Part shown: piece by piece, positions 27,164 through 36,359 of the stretch | Position numbering within the stretch: position 1 is the stretch's first letter | Layout: each line of letters begins with the position of its first letter | NCBI GenBank assembly: GCA_028277515.1 | Contig: JANQGC010000114.1 | Coordinates: forward strand, 22,307-86,306 | Direction: 5' to 3' | DNA length: 64,000 bases | From: Anaerolineae bacterium | Lineage (GTDB): Bacteria > Chloroflexota > Anaerolineae > Promineifilales > Promineifilaceae | Made by a program: the position numbers and the translations under genes | The notes under the pieces: generated by a model | Told to the model about the DNA's origin: nothing | Seen by the model: only the letters and a program-made list of their open reading frames with translations | Databases searched by the model: none

Positions 27164-27714
27164 ACACCTCCCTCCGGCAGTTTTTCTTTGGAAAGGGCAA
27201 TAACTTCTTTGACCCTCTGCAGCAGCCCTTCGGATGTTTCTTTGCCGCGCACTTTACCATCCAAAACGACTACTGGCGCCAGGCCGCAGCTGCCAATGCA
27301 GCGCGCTGAGGTCAGGCTCAACAGGCCGTCCGGTGTCGTTTCACCCGGTTCAATATCATATGCTTTGGCCAGGGTGTTTACGATTTGATCCGAGCCTTTT
27401 ACGTGGCAGGCCGTACCGGTACACACAATCGCATTATGAGCACCCAGCGGTGTGAAGGTAAACATATGGTAGAAAGTAGCGACCCCATAAACCTTGACAA
27501 GTGGCACATTGAGTTTTTGTGCGACGTAAATCAGCAAATCTTCGGACAAATAGCCGAAGGTTTCCTGGGCGGTGTTCAACACTTCAAGCAGCGCATCCTG
27601 CTCATATCTAAACTGCTTCAATTTGAGATCGATAGCTTTATAGCGATCATCACCGCTTGGATGTGGTTTTTCCTGGCGTTTAGGAAAACGAGTCGAAGTC
27701 ATAGGCTCCACCAT
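27160..27714 (-). CDS. NuoE-like [2Fe-2S] subunit of formate dehydrogenase
   Basis: 184 residues. A helical N-terminal part ([19 protein letters not shown]) is followed by a thioredoxin fold binding one [2Fe-2S] cluster: Cys pairs in [10 protein letters not shown] and [18 protein letters not shown] is typical of the 24-kDa family. First gene of the minus-strand formate dehydrogenase operon. The start could also be ATG 27702, which has GTGGAG close upstream. Confidence 0.92.
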   Translation of the reverse strand: MVEPMTSTRFPKRQEKPHPSGDDRYKAIDLKLKQFRYEQDALLEVLNTAQETFGYLSEDLLIYVAQKLNVPLVKVYGVATFYHMFTFTPLGAHNAIVCTGTACHVKGSDQIVNTLAKAYDIEPGETTPDGLLSLTSARCIGSCGLAPVVVLDGKVRGKETSEGLLQRVKEVIALSKEKLPEGGV

Positions 27715-27789
27715 TGGTTAGTAAGAAATACTCTTACATCATATCCGTAATCTTGATCAATTCCCATCTCATGAGACATCAAGTTGTAA

Positions 27790-27810
27790 ATTATAACCTG
27801 AATTTTAGAG
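27790..27810 (-). promoter_or_regulatory. candidate promoter of the minus-strand formate dehydrogenase operon
   Basis: A perfect TATAAT on the minus strand (27795-27790) with only a weak TTGTTT-type -35 box at short spacing. The leader would be about 70 nt. It sits back to back with the plus-strand promoter at 27834. Confidence 0.4.
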
Positions 27811-27833
27811 AAACAACTAGGAAGTCAGCTTTC

Positions 27834-27863
27834 TTGGTTTTTCTGTTGCCCTTGCCGTACAAT
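27834..27863 (+). promoter_or_regulatory. candidate promoter of the plus-strand formate dehydrogenase genes
   Basis: TTGGTT (27834-27839), 18-nt spacer, TACAAT (27858-27863). The start would be near 27870, with a GAAAGGA ribosome binding site before ATG 27914. Confidence 0.4.
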
Positions 27864-27913
27864 AGCATCAATCTTTATCTCCCATAAAATATAACCACTT
27901 GAAAGGATCCTCA

Positions 27914-29650
27914 ATGACCCAATCACCTCAAGAGGTCGATTTGACACCATTAAACGCGGTAATTAAAAAATACAAAAGCCGAAAAAGAGAAGCCTTACTG
28001 CCAATGCTGCATGATAGCCAGGAACTCTATGGATGGCTGCCCCCGCAAGTACAAGAGGTCATTAGCCAGACATTGCACGTTCCTCTGGCTGATATTCATG
28101 GCGTTATCGAGTTTTATACAATGTTTTACAATGAGCCGACCGCAAAGACAGTCATCCGTGTTTGCGAGGATTCAGCCTGTTATATGGCCGGGGCGGATGA
28201 TGTCAGCGTGGCGATTAAACGGCATATTGGTCTTGAAAATGGACACACAAGCGCCGATGGTAACATTACCTTTGAACGGGTTCCCTGCCTGGGCATGTGC
28301 GAACATCCCCCTAATGCCTTGTGTGGTGAACGGCCGGGAGGCAATCTAACGGTTGATGATATCCCAAACTTTCTCAACGGTGCACATCCTGAACCTGAAC
28401 CACGTGTGTTTGGCGATCCATTGATCAAGGTCGGACGCATCGGCCATGTCGATCCTTACAGCCTGCAAGATTACGAGCGCTTGGATGGTTACAGCACTTT
28501 ACGCAAAGCGTTGACCATGAACCCTGATGAAATATTGGCCATGCTAAAAACCAGCACCGTTTTAGGGCGAGGTGGGGCGATGTTTCCGGTCAATCTAAAG
28601 TGGGAGTTTACGCGTAAGGCTGCCGGACCTGCTGCCGGCAAACACATCATCGCTAATGTAGATGAAAGTGAACCTGGAACGTTTAAAGATCGGGCATTGA
28701 TTGACGGTGATCCCTTCAGCCTCATCGAATCCATGACCATCGCCGCTCACGTTGTCGGGGCAGAAAACGGTTGGATTTTTGTGCGCGGCGAGTATCCCCG
28801 CAGTTTTGATCGGCTGAGCAACGCGGTTCAGAAAGCACGGGCGGCCGGCTACCTGGGCAGAAATATTTTGGGGCAGCAAGGCTTTCATTTTGATATCCAC
28901 ATGCGTAAAGGCGCAGGGGCTTACATTTGCGGTGAAGAAACCGCCCTTATTGAAGCGATTGAAGGCAAGCGTGGTTTTCCACGAATCAAGCCGCCCTTCC
29001 CCGTCACCAACGGATTGTTCAACCAGCCAACCGCATTGAACAACGTCGAGACCCTGGTTGCCGTTATGGCTGTGATAAATTTAGGGGTTGACGAGTGGTT
29101 GAAGCTGGGCACCAAGGGATCTCCAGGAACAAAATGGTTTTGCTTGAGTGGGCATATCACCCAACCGGGATTGTATGAAGTGCCCTTTGGCTTGACCATT
29201 CGTGAACTCATTGAGCTGGCCGGCGGTATCCCGGATGGCAAGGATATTCAGGCCGTGCTTTTAGGCGGCGCTGCGGGCGTTTTTATCAGCCCTGAAGGCC
29301 TGGATATGCCACTCACTTATGAGGATGCCGACGCTTATGGTGTGCCATTAGGCTCCGGTGTCATTCAAGTTTATGATGAAACGGTTGATTTGCGGGGGGT
29401 TCTCTATCGCCTGAGCCGCTTTTTTGCGCATGAGAGCTGTGGCAAATGTTTCCCCTGCCAGATTGGCACGCAAAGACAACTGGAGATTTGGGATCGCATC
29501 GCTCATAATGGCGGAGCGCGTCCTGAAGATGATAAACTTTTAAGAGATGTCGGATTCACGATGACGGAAACATCGCTCTGCGGTCTGGGCCAAACGGCCG
29601 CATCGGCGGTGATCAGCGCCATGGATTTATGGCCGGAACTGACAACTTAA
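27914..29650 (+). CDS. fused NuoE-NuoF NADH-binding subunit of formate dehydrogenase
   Basis: 578 residues from ATG 27914 (GAAAGGA upstream). Residues ~1-150 are a complete NuoE domain with cluster ligands C84, C89, C125 and C129 (CEDSACY, CLGMCEHPP). Residues ~170-570 are NuoF: VLGRGGAMFPVNLKW for FMN/NADH, NVDESEPGTFKDR, an SLBB domain, and the [4Fe-4S] motif ESCGKCFPC near 507 with the last Cys in TSLCGLG. In the minus-strand module the same two domains are separate genes. It pairs with the Cys-type FdhA at 31869 by position. Confidence 0.92.
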   Translation: MTQSPQEVDLTPLNAVIKKYKSRKREALLPMLHDSQELYGWLPPQVQEVISQTLHVPLADIHGVIEFYTMFYNEPTAKTVIRVCEDSACYMAGADDVSVAIKRHIGLENGHTSADGNITFERVPCLGMCEHPPNALCGERPGGNLTVDDIPNFLNGAHPEPEPRVFGDPLIKVGRIGHVDPYSLQDYERLDGYSTLRKALTMNPDEILAMLKTSTVLGRGGAMFPVNLKWEFTRKAAGPAAGKHIIANVDESEPGTFKDRALIDGDPFSLIESMTIAAHVVGAENGWIFVRGEYPRSFDRLSNAVQKARAAGYLGRNILGQQGFHFDIHMRKGAGAYICGEETALIEAIEGKRGFPRIKPPFPVTNGLFNQPTALNNVETLVAVMAVINLGVDEWLKLGTKGSPGTKWFCLSGHITQPGLYEVPFGLTIRELIELAGGIPDGKDIQAVLLGGAAGVFISPEGLDMPLTYEDADAYGVPLGSGVIQVYDETVDLRGVLYRLSRFFAHESCGKCFPCQIGTQRQLEIWDRIAHNGGARPEDDKLLRDVGFTMTETSLCGLGQTAASAVISAMDLWPELTT

Positions 29651-29726
29651 TTCGTACTAACTTTTGTTCTGAAAAATAATTACACTGTTACAAAATTCAT
29701 TTGCACATTAGGTAACACAAATAATA

Positions 29727-30515
29727 ATGGACCCACATCCAGCTACTTTACCAATCGATTACATCAGTGTCGATGGCCATAAACCTAGAGATATTGATGG
29801 GGAGATCGTAATAGAAGGATTGGCCTGTATCTCCGTCAATGGAGAAGAATTGGCCACTTTTATGTGCACCCCTGCCGGCCTGGATACGCTGGCTTTGGGA
29901 TTTCTCTTCAATGAAGGCATTATTGAAAGTTTGGATGATATTCGCCAGATTCACGTTTCCAAGGCGAGAACCTGTGTCGACATCTGGCTGCAAGATATGA
30001 ATTTTTCACGGCCGGAAAAAGCGATTGTCACTTCCGGCTGTGGCGGCGGCGTGACTTTTGACGATCTTTCCGCCGAACATGATCCGCTCGTATCATCTAT
30101 CCAGGTCCAGCCTGAGCAAATCGCGCATTTAATGCAGCAAATGCACCTTGGAGCGGATTCTTATAAACGGGCGCGCGGTATCCACACGGCCGCCCTGGCA
30201 ACAAGTGAGGAACTGCTTCTGCAAGTAGAAGATGTTGGCCGGCACAACTGTATTGATAAGCTGTGTGGCTTAGCCTTACAGCAAGGAATTGGAACAATAG
30301 ACAAGATATTATTATCCAGCGGCCGGATCAGCAGCGAAATGATCAATAAAGCGCGCCGGCTGCAAACGCCAATCGTCTGTTCACGCACATCGCCCACCAG
30401 CCTCTCTGTCGCTCTTGCCCACTCCTGGAACATGAGCATCGTGGCCTATGTGCGCCAAAAACGAATGCGCATTTATACCCACCCTGATCGAATTTTAACG
30501 CTGAGTAAGGTTTAA
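29727..30515 (+). CDS. fdhD: formate dehydrogenase accessory sulfurtransferase
   Basis: 262 residues. FdhD transfers sulfur from IscS-type desulfurases to the Mo-bis-PGD cofactor of formate dehydrogenases. The essential Cys is in VTSGCGGG; the second Cys of the classical CxxC is Gly here, leaving a single-Cys loop. Other family motifs are AGLDTLALGFLFNEG, RGIHTAALA, EDVGRHNCIDKL and SSGRISSEMINKA. It probably serves both formate dehydrogenases. Confidence 0.93.
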   Translation: MDPHPATLPIDYISVDGHKPRDIDGEIVIEGLACISVNGEELATFMCTPAGLDTLALGFLFNEGIIESLDDIRQIHVSKARTCVDIWLQDMNFSRPEKAIVTSGCGGGVTFDDLSAEHDPLVSSIQVQPEQIAHLMQQMHLGADSYKRARGIHTAALATSEELLLQVEDVGRHNCIDKLCGLALQQGIGTIDKILLSSGRISSEMINKARRLQTPIVCSRTSPTSLSVALAHSWNMSIVAYVRQKRMRIYTHPDRILTLSKV

Positions 30516-30636
30516 AAATATAGCGTGATCAACCATGATTAACTGAACAGATTAACGCTGGTTTTTTGCCAGCTATCCGACATTTAGAAATAGGACGCGG
30601 ACAAGAACGGATTTAAGCCGATAAAAAATAATAAAT

Positions 30637-30662
30637 TCAGCGTCATCAGCGTGAATCAGCGT
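30637..30662 (+). repeat. triplicate TCAGCGT tract
   Basis: TCAGCGT occurs at 30637, 30646 and 30656. The inverted partner GGACGC of the last copy's GCGTCC lies near 30592. Short degenerate repeats of this look are often dispersed in bacterial genomes. It fills the 203-nt gap between fdhD and the ferredoxin gene. Confidence 0.35.
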
Positions 30663-30718
30663 CCAATTAATCTTCTCTTTGTTAAAGTGTCGGGTCACTA
30701 GGTTTTTTGGAGCAATGA

Positions 30719-31435
30719 ATGAGTGAAAATGTTACCCTAACTATAGATGGCCGGCAGGTCACGGTTCCGGCAGGAACGACCATTCTGGATGCAGCGGCCG
30801 AATTAGGCTTTGAAATCCCTGTGATCTGCTACCATCCGCACCTAACTGCTAATGGTCTCTGCCGGGTTTGCTCCGTGGACACAGGTGGTCGCTTGCAGGC
30901 CGCTGCCTGTGTAACCGCTTGCAATGATGGGATGGAAATTCACACGCAAAATGAGGATGTGCGGCGCGGCCGAAAAACCATATTGGAAATGTTAGCCACC
31001 ACGGTCGACCTGGATGAAGCGCCCGAAATCCTTGAACTCATCCATGAATACGGCGCTGATCGAGATCGCTTTCCCGATGCTGAGCGGCGGACATCGCCCA
31101 TCTATGACGATAACCCCTTTTACCTGCGCGATTACAACCAATGTATTAACTGCTGGCGTTGTGTCCAGGTTTGTGCCGATGATGCCCAGTATGCTTTTGC
31201 CCTCAGCTTTGACGGCCGTGCTTACCATACAACCATCGGCACCTTTATGGGCAACGGGATGCCGGACACCACCTGTGTCTTCTGCGGCCAGTGCGTAGGC
31301 GTTTGCCCGACAGGGGCGCTAAAGCCCACGCGCCAGGCTTTGCTGGAGCAGGGTGAAGACCCGGATGAGATTTTTTTCCAAACACGCGGCCGGCGCAAAC
31401 GGCGCAAGGAGAAAGACAATGAAAGATCAAAGTAA
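30719..31435 (+). CDS. ferredoxin-type electron-transfer subunit (NuoG N-terminal / HoxU-like)
   Basis: 238 residues. N-terminal [2Fe-2S] domain with [15 protein letters not shown] and the later AAACVTAC, a central NADH-dehydrogenase-G-like helical part, and two [4Fe-4S] sites ([11 protein letters not shown] and [15 protein letters not shown]). This is the same domain set that is fused to the front of the selenocysteine FdhA; here it is a free subunit for the FdhA at 31869. The end is very basic ([16 protein letters not shown]). It overlaps the next gene by 17 nt. Confidence 0.9.
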   Translation: MSENVTLTIDGRQVTVPAGTTILDAAAELGFEIPVICYHPHLTANGLCRVCSVDTGGRLQAAACVTACNDGMEIHTQNEDVRRGRKTILEMLATTVDLDEAPEILELIHEYGADRDRFPDAERRTSPIYDDNPFYLRDYNQCINCWRCVQVCADDAQYAFALSFDGRAYHTTIGTFMGNGMPDTTCVFCGQCVGVCPTGALKPTRQALLEQGEDPDEIFFQTRGRRKRRKEKDNERSK

Positions 31436-31790
31436 AGCAATCGACAATTATTTAGCAACACTGCCTGATCAACGGCGCGAGTCTTTGATCGAACTGCGCT
31501 CCTGGATTCATGAAGCGCTGCCGGACTCCACCGATGTCATCGAATATGGCATGCCTGGCGTTTTCCAAGACAGCCTTGTCTGCTCATATAAATCACAAAA
31601 AAATTATATGAGCCTGTACATGGATGTCGATGTCGTGGAGAAGCATAAAAAAGATCTGGATGAAGCAGGTCTGAATTGTGGCAAGAGCTGTATTCGCTTC
31701 CGGCGCATCGATCAGCTTTCCGAAGACTTGATAAAAACCATGCTGCGCGAAACGACCGAAAAACAAGCAGCAGAAAAAGAATTGAGCTAA
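31419..31790 (+). CDS. DUF1801/YdhG-like protein
   Basis: 123 residues from ATG 31419, with AAGGAG upstream; the frame is open further upstream inside the preceding gene. Typical DUF1801 features: [39 protein letters not shown] and [11 protein letters not shown]. The biochemical role of the family is poorly known; the fold resembles a small cavity-forming alpha/beta domain. Its position between two formate dehydrogenase genes, overlapping one of them, suggests cotranscription but not necessarily a shared function. Confidence 0.75.
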   Translation: MKDQSKAIDNYLATLPDQRRESLIELRSWIHEALPDSTDVIEYGMPGVFQDSLVCSYKSQKNYMSLYMDVDVVEKHKKDLDEAGLNCGKSCIRFRRIDQLSEDLIKTMLRETTEKQAAEKELS

Positions 31791-31803
31791 ATCAAATGCT
31801 CCG

Positions 31804-31837
31804 GTGGATTAATGTGAAGAAAAACCCTTTAATCCAC
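31804..31837 (+). other. hairpin between the DUF1801 gene and fdhA paralogue
   Basis: GTGGATTAA (31804-31812) pairs with TTAATCCAC (31829-31837). No T tract follows, so it is more likely an RNA-stability or partial-termination element inside the operon than a full terminator. Confidence 0.35.
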
Positions 31838-31868
31838 GGGACCGGTTTATAAATGCAAGAGGTGACCT

Positions 31869-34040
31869 ATGATAAGTCCTGATCGAGTCGTGCGCACGAC
31901 TTGTCCTTATTGTGGGGTGGGCTGCCAGCTAAACTTAAACATTAAAGATGAATTCGTCTACCGGGTGGATGCGCCATTCGATGCCGCGCCCAATTACGGC
32001 ATGCTGTGCGTGAAGGGTCGCTTTGGCACCGACTATGTCAAGCATCCGGGCCGCGTAAAGACACCGTTGATCCGCACCAACCGGGAAGAAGGGCGTAGCG
32101 CCAAACCCGTTTGGCGGGAGGCTTCCTGGGATGAAGCCCTGGATTATGTGGCCGATGAACTGGTACGCATCAAGCAAACCTATGGCGGCGAGGCCATCGG
32201 CAGCTATGCCAGCGCGAAAGCGACCAATGAAGACACTTATGTCTTTCAGAAAATGATCCGCGCTTTAATCGGCACGAACAATGTCGATCACTGCGCCCGG
32301 CTGTGTCACGCCGGTTCAGTGGCCGGATTGCAGTTGGCCATTGGCTCCTCTGCCATGTCTAATTCCATCGCCGAAATGGAGAATCTTGATGTCTTCATCA
32401 TAACCGGCTCGAACACGGCCGAAACCCACCCGGTCATCGCCAACTTTCTCAAACGGGCCGTGCGGAAAAACGGAGCCAAGTTGATCGCCATCGATCCGCG
32501 ACGGGTGGATATGGTCAATTTCGCCTCCATCTGGATGCAGCAAAATCCAGGAACAGACGTGGCCTTATTCCAGGCGATGGCCCATGTCGTCGTGAAAGAA
32601 AAACTTTATGACGAAGATTTCATCGCCAGCCGCACGGAGGGATTCAGCGAATATATTGAATCGCTGGAAACCTGCACGCCACAATGGGCACAGGAAATCA
32701 CCGGCGTACCCGCTGAGCAGATCGTTGAAGCAGCGCGTCTCTATGCCGGCGCCGAGCGAGGCGCCATTTTCTGGGGGATGGGCATCAGCCAGAGCACCCA
32801 TGGCACCGACAACACATTGTCCTTAACCAACCTGGCCTTGATGTGTGGGCATATCGGCAAATCCGGCACAGGTCTTAATCCTTTGCGCGGCCAAAATAAT
32901 GTGCAGGGCTGCTCTGACAGCGGCGGACTGCCCAATGTGTACACTGCCTATCAAAATGTCGCTGATCCGGACGTTCATACCAAGTTCCAGGAAACCTGGG
33001 GCGTGGATTTGAATAACCAACCGGGACTGACAGCGACTGAAATCATAGATGGCGGTTTGACCGGCGGTATCCGCGGTGTCTTTGTGGTTGGGGAAAACCC
33101 GATACTCAGTGAGCCAAACCAGGATCACACGCGTCATGCGTTGGAACAGCTAGAATTCCTGGTTTGTCAGGATATCTTCATCAATGAAACCGGCGAAATG
33201 GCTGACGTGATTTTGCCGGCAACCAGTTTTGCCGAAAAAGACGGCACGTTCACCAATACCGACCGGCGTATACAGCGTTGTCGCCAGGCGGTTGAACCGG
33301 TAGGGAACTCACGCCCGGATTGGCAGATAACCTGCGACCTGGCTCAACGGATCGAAAAACGCCTGCGAGTTCAGCTTTCCGCCGGATTCAATTACGCACA
33401 TCCATCTGAAATCTGGGAAGAGATGCGCCAGTTAACTCCCGATTTTTGGGGTATTGATTATGAGCGTATTGAACGGGAAGGTGGCGTGCATTGGCCTTGC
33501 CCCAGCTTCGACCATCCGGGGACGCCTTATCTATTTGAGGATGAATTTCCCCGCGGGAAAGGCAAATTCTGGGAGTTGGAATATGGCACGGAATCCGAGC
33601 AGCCGGATGAGGAATTTCCGTTCAATATGAGCACCGGCCGTGTGTTATATCATTGGCACGGCAGCACAATGAGCGGCCGTTCCCGCCTGGAAGATATATT
33701 TCCGGAGGCGGTCTGCGAAATCCATCCCGATGATGCCCGGGATTTGGGTCTCGTCACCGGGGATTGGATAGAGGTCAGCTCTCGGCGGGGATCTATTAAG
33801 ATGCGAGCGTTAGTCACCGGCCGTTCTCCGCGAAAAACGGTTTTCATCCCATTTCACTTCGCCGAGGCAGCAGCCAATAAATTAACCAAGGTCCAAATTG
33901 ACAGCCGGGCCAAAATTCCTGATTATAAGAGCACGGCCGTGCGCATCGAAAAAACATCCCCTCCGGAAAATTGGGATGAAGGGTATAATGAACCGCTGCT
34001 TGAGCGTGGGGCAATTAAGGACCCGGTTCAAATCAATTAA
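31869..34040 (+). CDS. fdhA: Cys-type formate dehydrogenase alpha subunit
   Basis: 723 residues, molybdopterin oxidoreductase. [4Fe-4S] ligands C12, C15, C19 (CPYCGVGC) and C47; Mo/W ligand C146 in HCARLCHAGSVAGL; FIITGSNTAETHP for the cofactor; C-terminal dinucleotide-binding domain with STGRVLYHWHGSTMSGR. It lacks the N-terminal ferredoxin part, which is the separate gene at 30719. GAGGTGA lies before the ATG. Formate-to-NAD activity is inferred from the neighbours; the last 25 residues (PPENWDEGYNEPLLERGAIK) are outside the conserved domain. Confidence 0.92.
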   Translation: MISPDRVVRTTCPYCGVGCQLNLNIKDEFVYRVDAPFDAAPNYGMLCVKGRFGTDYVKHPGRVKTPLIRTNREEGRSAKPVWREASWDEALDYVADELVRIKQTYGGEAIGSYASAKATNEDTYVFQKMIRALIGTNNVDHCARLCHAGSVAGLQLAIGSSAMSNSIAEMENLDVFIITGSNTAETHPVIANFLKRAVRKNGAKLIAIDPRRVDMVNFASIWMQQNPGTDVALFQAMAHVVVKEKLYDEDFIASRTEGFSEYIESLETCTPQWAQEITGVPAEQIVEAARLYAGAERGAIFWGMGISQSTHGTDNTLSLTNLALMCGHIGKSGTGLNPLRGQNNVQGCSDSGGLPNVYTAYQNVADPDVHTKFQETWGVDLNNQPGLTATEIIDGGLTGGIRGVFVVGENPILSEPNQDHTRHALEQLEFLVCQDIFINETGEMADVILPATSFAEKDGTFTNTDRRIQRCRQAVEPVGNSRPDWQITCDLAQRIEKRLRVQLSAGFNYAHPSEIWEEMRQLTPDFWGIDYERIEREGGVHWPCPSFDHPGTPYLFEDEFPRGKGKFWELEYGTESEQPDEEFPFNMSTGRVLYHWHGSTMSGRSRLEDIFPEAVCEIHPDDARDLGLVTGDWIEVSSRRGSIKMRALVTGRSPRKTVFIPFHFAEAAANKLTKVQIDSRAKIPDYKSTAVRIEKTSPPENWDEGYNEPLLERGAIKDPVQIN

Positions 34041-34064
34041 AAAACAATTTCATTTTTAGGTTTC

Positions 34065-34097
34065 AAATTGGTCCAATCTGCCAGATTGGACCAATTT
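34065..34097 (+). terminator. terminator of the plus-strand formate dehydrogenase operon
   Basis: A perfect 15-bp stem (34065-34079 with 34083-34097) and a 3-nt loop GCC, followed by CTTCTATT. The stem core is TTGGTCCAATCT. Confidence 0.8.
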
Positions 34098-34118
34098 CTT
34101 CTATTAAGGGAGTAAGCA

Positions 34119-36014
34119 ATGCAGGTTAATCGCGTAATTGTTATTGTCTTGGACAGCGTCGGCATCGGCGAGCTGCCGGATGCGGCGGCCTTTGGCGATG
34201 TGGGCAGCCACACGCTAGGCAACATGGCGCGCGTCGTCGGTGGACTGCGCATGCCCAACATGGAAAAGATGGGTCTGAGCAATATCGCGATTTTGGATGG
34301 AGTGATTCCCCAAGAAGAACCGACGGCCGTGTATGGCAAAATGGCCGAGGTTTCTGCGGGAAAAGATACCACGACCGGCCATTGGGAGTTGATGGGCTTA
34401 CAGTTAAAACGGCCGTTTCCACTTTATCCGCATGGCTTCCCACCGCAGGTCATGGAGCCGTTTGAAGCAAGAATCGGTCGTGAAACCCTGGGCAACTACC
34501 CCGCCTCGGGCACTGTCATCATTGAAGAACTGGGCGAAGAACATATGCGCAGCGGCAAGCCCATCATCTATACATCCGGGGACAGCGTATTTCAAATCGC
34601 CGCCCATGAAGAAATCATCCCGGTTGATGAATTATATGAAATCTGCCTCATTGCCCGCGAGATTCTGCGTGGTGAACATGAGGTCAGCCGGGTTATCGCC
34701 CGCCCCTTCATCGGCTCGCCCGGCAGCTTTGAGCGCACAGCCAATCGTCATGATTATTCCGTTGTTCCGCCCCAGTCAACCGTGCTGGACAGCCTCAAAG
34801 AAAGAGGCTTGATGGTTTTTGCGGTGGGAAAGATCAACGACATTTTCGTTGGCCAGGGGATTACCGGTTATGTTTCTACTACAAGCAATGATGACGGTAT
34901 CAATAAAACCCTCGCCGCGATCGAGGACAGGCCAGAGCGTGGCTTAATCTTCACCAACCTGGTTGATTTCGACGCCAAATTCGGCCATCGCAATAATCCG
35001 GAAGGGTATGCTGAATCTCTTGCAGAATTTGACCGGCGGTTGCCGGAAATTATCGCGGCATTGGGGGAGGATGATGTCTTAATACTCACGGCCGATCACG
35101 GCAATGATCCCACTACACCAAGCACCGATCATTCTCGTGAATACGTGCCCATCTTGATCAGCGGAGCGCAGGTTAAAGCAGGAGTCAACATCGGCACTCG
35201 CCAAACGTTTGCCGATCTGGCGGCAACAATCGCCGACATCTTTTCCGTGAGCCTGCCACCGAAGGGGCGCAGTTTTAAATTAGATTTCTTGACCACCCTG
35301 GAAAATGCTTCCGTCTCTGAACGGCTGGCAATGATTGAAAACGATCCAACACTTATTGCCCGCCTCATTGATCACACCCTTCTGCGTCCGGACGCTACCG
35401 AAGAAGATGTCCATAAATTGTGTGACGAGGCATTACAGTACCAATTCGCATCCGTTTGTGTCAACCCCACCCATGTGCGCCTGGTGGCGTGGCGCTTAAA
35501 GGGGTCGCCCGTGAAAACTTGTGCCGTGGTGGGATTCCCCTTAGGGGCGACAACAACACACGACAAGATCATTGAGGCAGAACAGGCCATCCAAATGGGG
35601 GCGCAAGAGATCGATATGGTCATCAATATCGGCGCGCTCAAAGGAGGGGATTATGATTTTGTGGAAAATCAAATCGCCGCTGTAGTAAAAACCGCGCACC
35701 ATCACCGGGCGCAATGTAAGATTATTATCGAAACCTCTTACCTGAACCAGGCCGAGAAAGTGACTGTATGTGAATTTGCCGCCCTGGGTAGAGCTGATTT
35801 TGTAAAGACCTCCACCGGGTTCAGTGGAAGTGGGGCAACGGTTGAGGATGTCGCGCTTATGCGCCGCGTTGTAGGTCCAAGAATCGGGGTAAAAGCATCC
35901 GGCGGTGTGCGGACATTTGAAGACGCTCTAAACATGATTGCCGCTGGGGCTAACCGCATCGGTGCCAGCAGTGGCGTGGCGATTTATCAAGAGGCGGTGC
36001 GGAAAAAAGCGTAA
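34119..36014 (+). CDS. deoB-deoC: fused phosphopentomutase and deoxyribose-phosphate aldolase
   Basis: 631 residues in one uninterrupted frame. Residues 1-~390 are DeoB, an alkaline-phosphatase-fold enzyme: [14 protein letters not shown] metal site, catalytic Thr in KDTTTGHWE, and [19 protein letters not shown] metal ligands. After a short linker (~391-408), residues ~409-631 are DeoC, a class I aldolase: [29 protein letters not shown], the Schiff-base Lys in FVKTSTGFS, and VKASGGVRT. The two enzymes act consecutively: deoxyribose-1-P to deoxyribose-5-P, then to acetaldehyde and glyceraldehyde-3-P. AGGGAG precedes the ATG. Confidence 0.93.
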   Translation: MQVNRVIVIVLDSVGIGELPDAAAFGDVGSHTLGNMARVVGGLRMPNMEKMGLSNIAILDGVIPQEEPTAVYGKMAEVSAGKDTTTGHWELMGLQLKRPFPLYPHGFPPQVMEPFEARIGRETLGNYPASGTVIIEELGEEHMRSGKPIIYTSGDSVFQIAAHEEIIPVDELYEICLIAREILRGEHEVSRVIARPFIGSPGSFERTANRHDYSVVPPQSTVLDSLKERGLMVFAVGKINDIFVGQGITGYVSTTSNDDGINKTLAAIEDRPERGLIFTNLVDFDAKFGHRNNPEGYAESLAEFDRRLPEIIAALGEDDVLILTADHGNDPTTPSTDHSREYVPILISGAQVKAGVNIGTRQTFADLAATIADIFSVSLPPKGRSFKLDFLTTLENASVSERLAMIENDPTLIARLIDHTLLRPDATEEDVHKLCDEALQYQFASVCVNPTHVRLVAWRLKGSPVKTCAVVGFPLGATTTHDKIIEAEQAIQMGAQEIDMVINIGALKGGDYDFVENQIAAVVKTAHHHRAQCKIIIETSYLNQAEKVTVCEFAALGRADFVKTSTGFSGSGATVEDVALMRRVVGPRIGVKASGGVRTFEDALNMIAAGANRIGASSGVAIYQEAVRKKA

Positions 36015-36110
36015 ATGAGTGAGTAGGAGAACATTGCTGCTCAGCAAGTGCTTTGTTTGGTCGTGGGGAGATGAAGATTAATTCTTCCTATCGAGTTAAT
36101 GCAGAACAAT

Positions 36111-36323
36111 AAAAAAAGCCCCGAACATTAGCAGTGGCGGTTTACGGTTAGACTTTCAGCGGTTGTATGTAAGTAAGTCTCTTGGTGGCCGATTTACATT
36201 TATGTTGGCCTCGACCCCGTAGCAACGACTTGTCGAAGCTGGTGGGCTCACTAGAGGAAACTCGGTTGCCGCTTATTATCTAACCCCGCCCCTGCTTGTT
36301 CGGGGCCATATGGCTTGTTAATT
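36111..36323 (-). ncRNA. structured RNA, candidate 6S RNA
   Basis: About 213 nt on the minus strand. The ends close with a perfect 10-bp stem (36297-36306 with 36118-36127), directly followed by a run of seven Us (36117-36111). Inside, AGCAG/CUGCU, GGUUAGA/UCUAACC and GCGG/CCGC continue the rod; a side hairpin GGCC-AACAU...AUGU-GGCC lies on the 3' half and a small apical loop sits around CGACAAGUCG. A long rod with an internal bubble and 3'-side hairpin is the 6S RNA layout, which sequesters sigma70 polymerase. No coding frame fits. Identity as 6S rests on shape only; the existence of an RNA gene is better supported. Confidence 0.65.
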
Positions 36324-36329
36324 GCCAAC

Positions 36330-36359
36330 ATTATAGCCTTAGATCTGAAAATCCGTCAA
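36330..36359 (-). promoter_or_regulatory. promoter of the candidate 6S RNA
   Basis: On the minus strand TTGACG (36359-36354), an 18-nt spacer, and a perfect TATAAT (36335-36330). Expected start near 36323. The -35 box overlaps the last codons of the upstream reductase gene. Confidence 0.75.
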
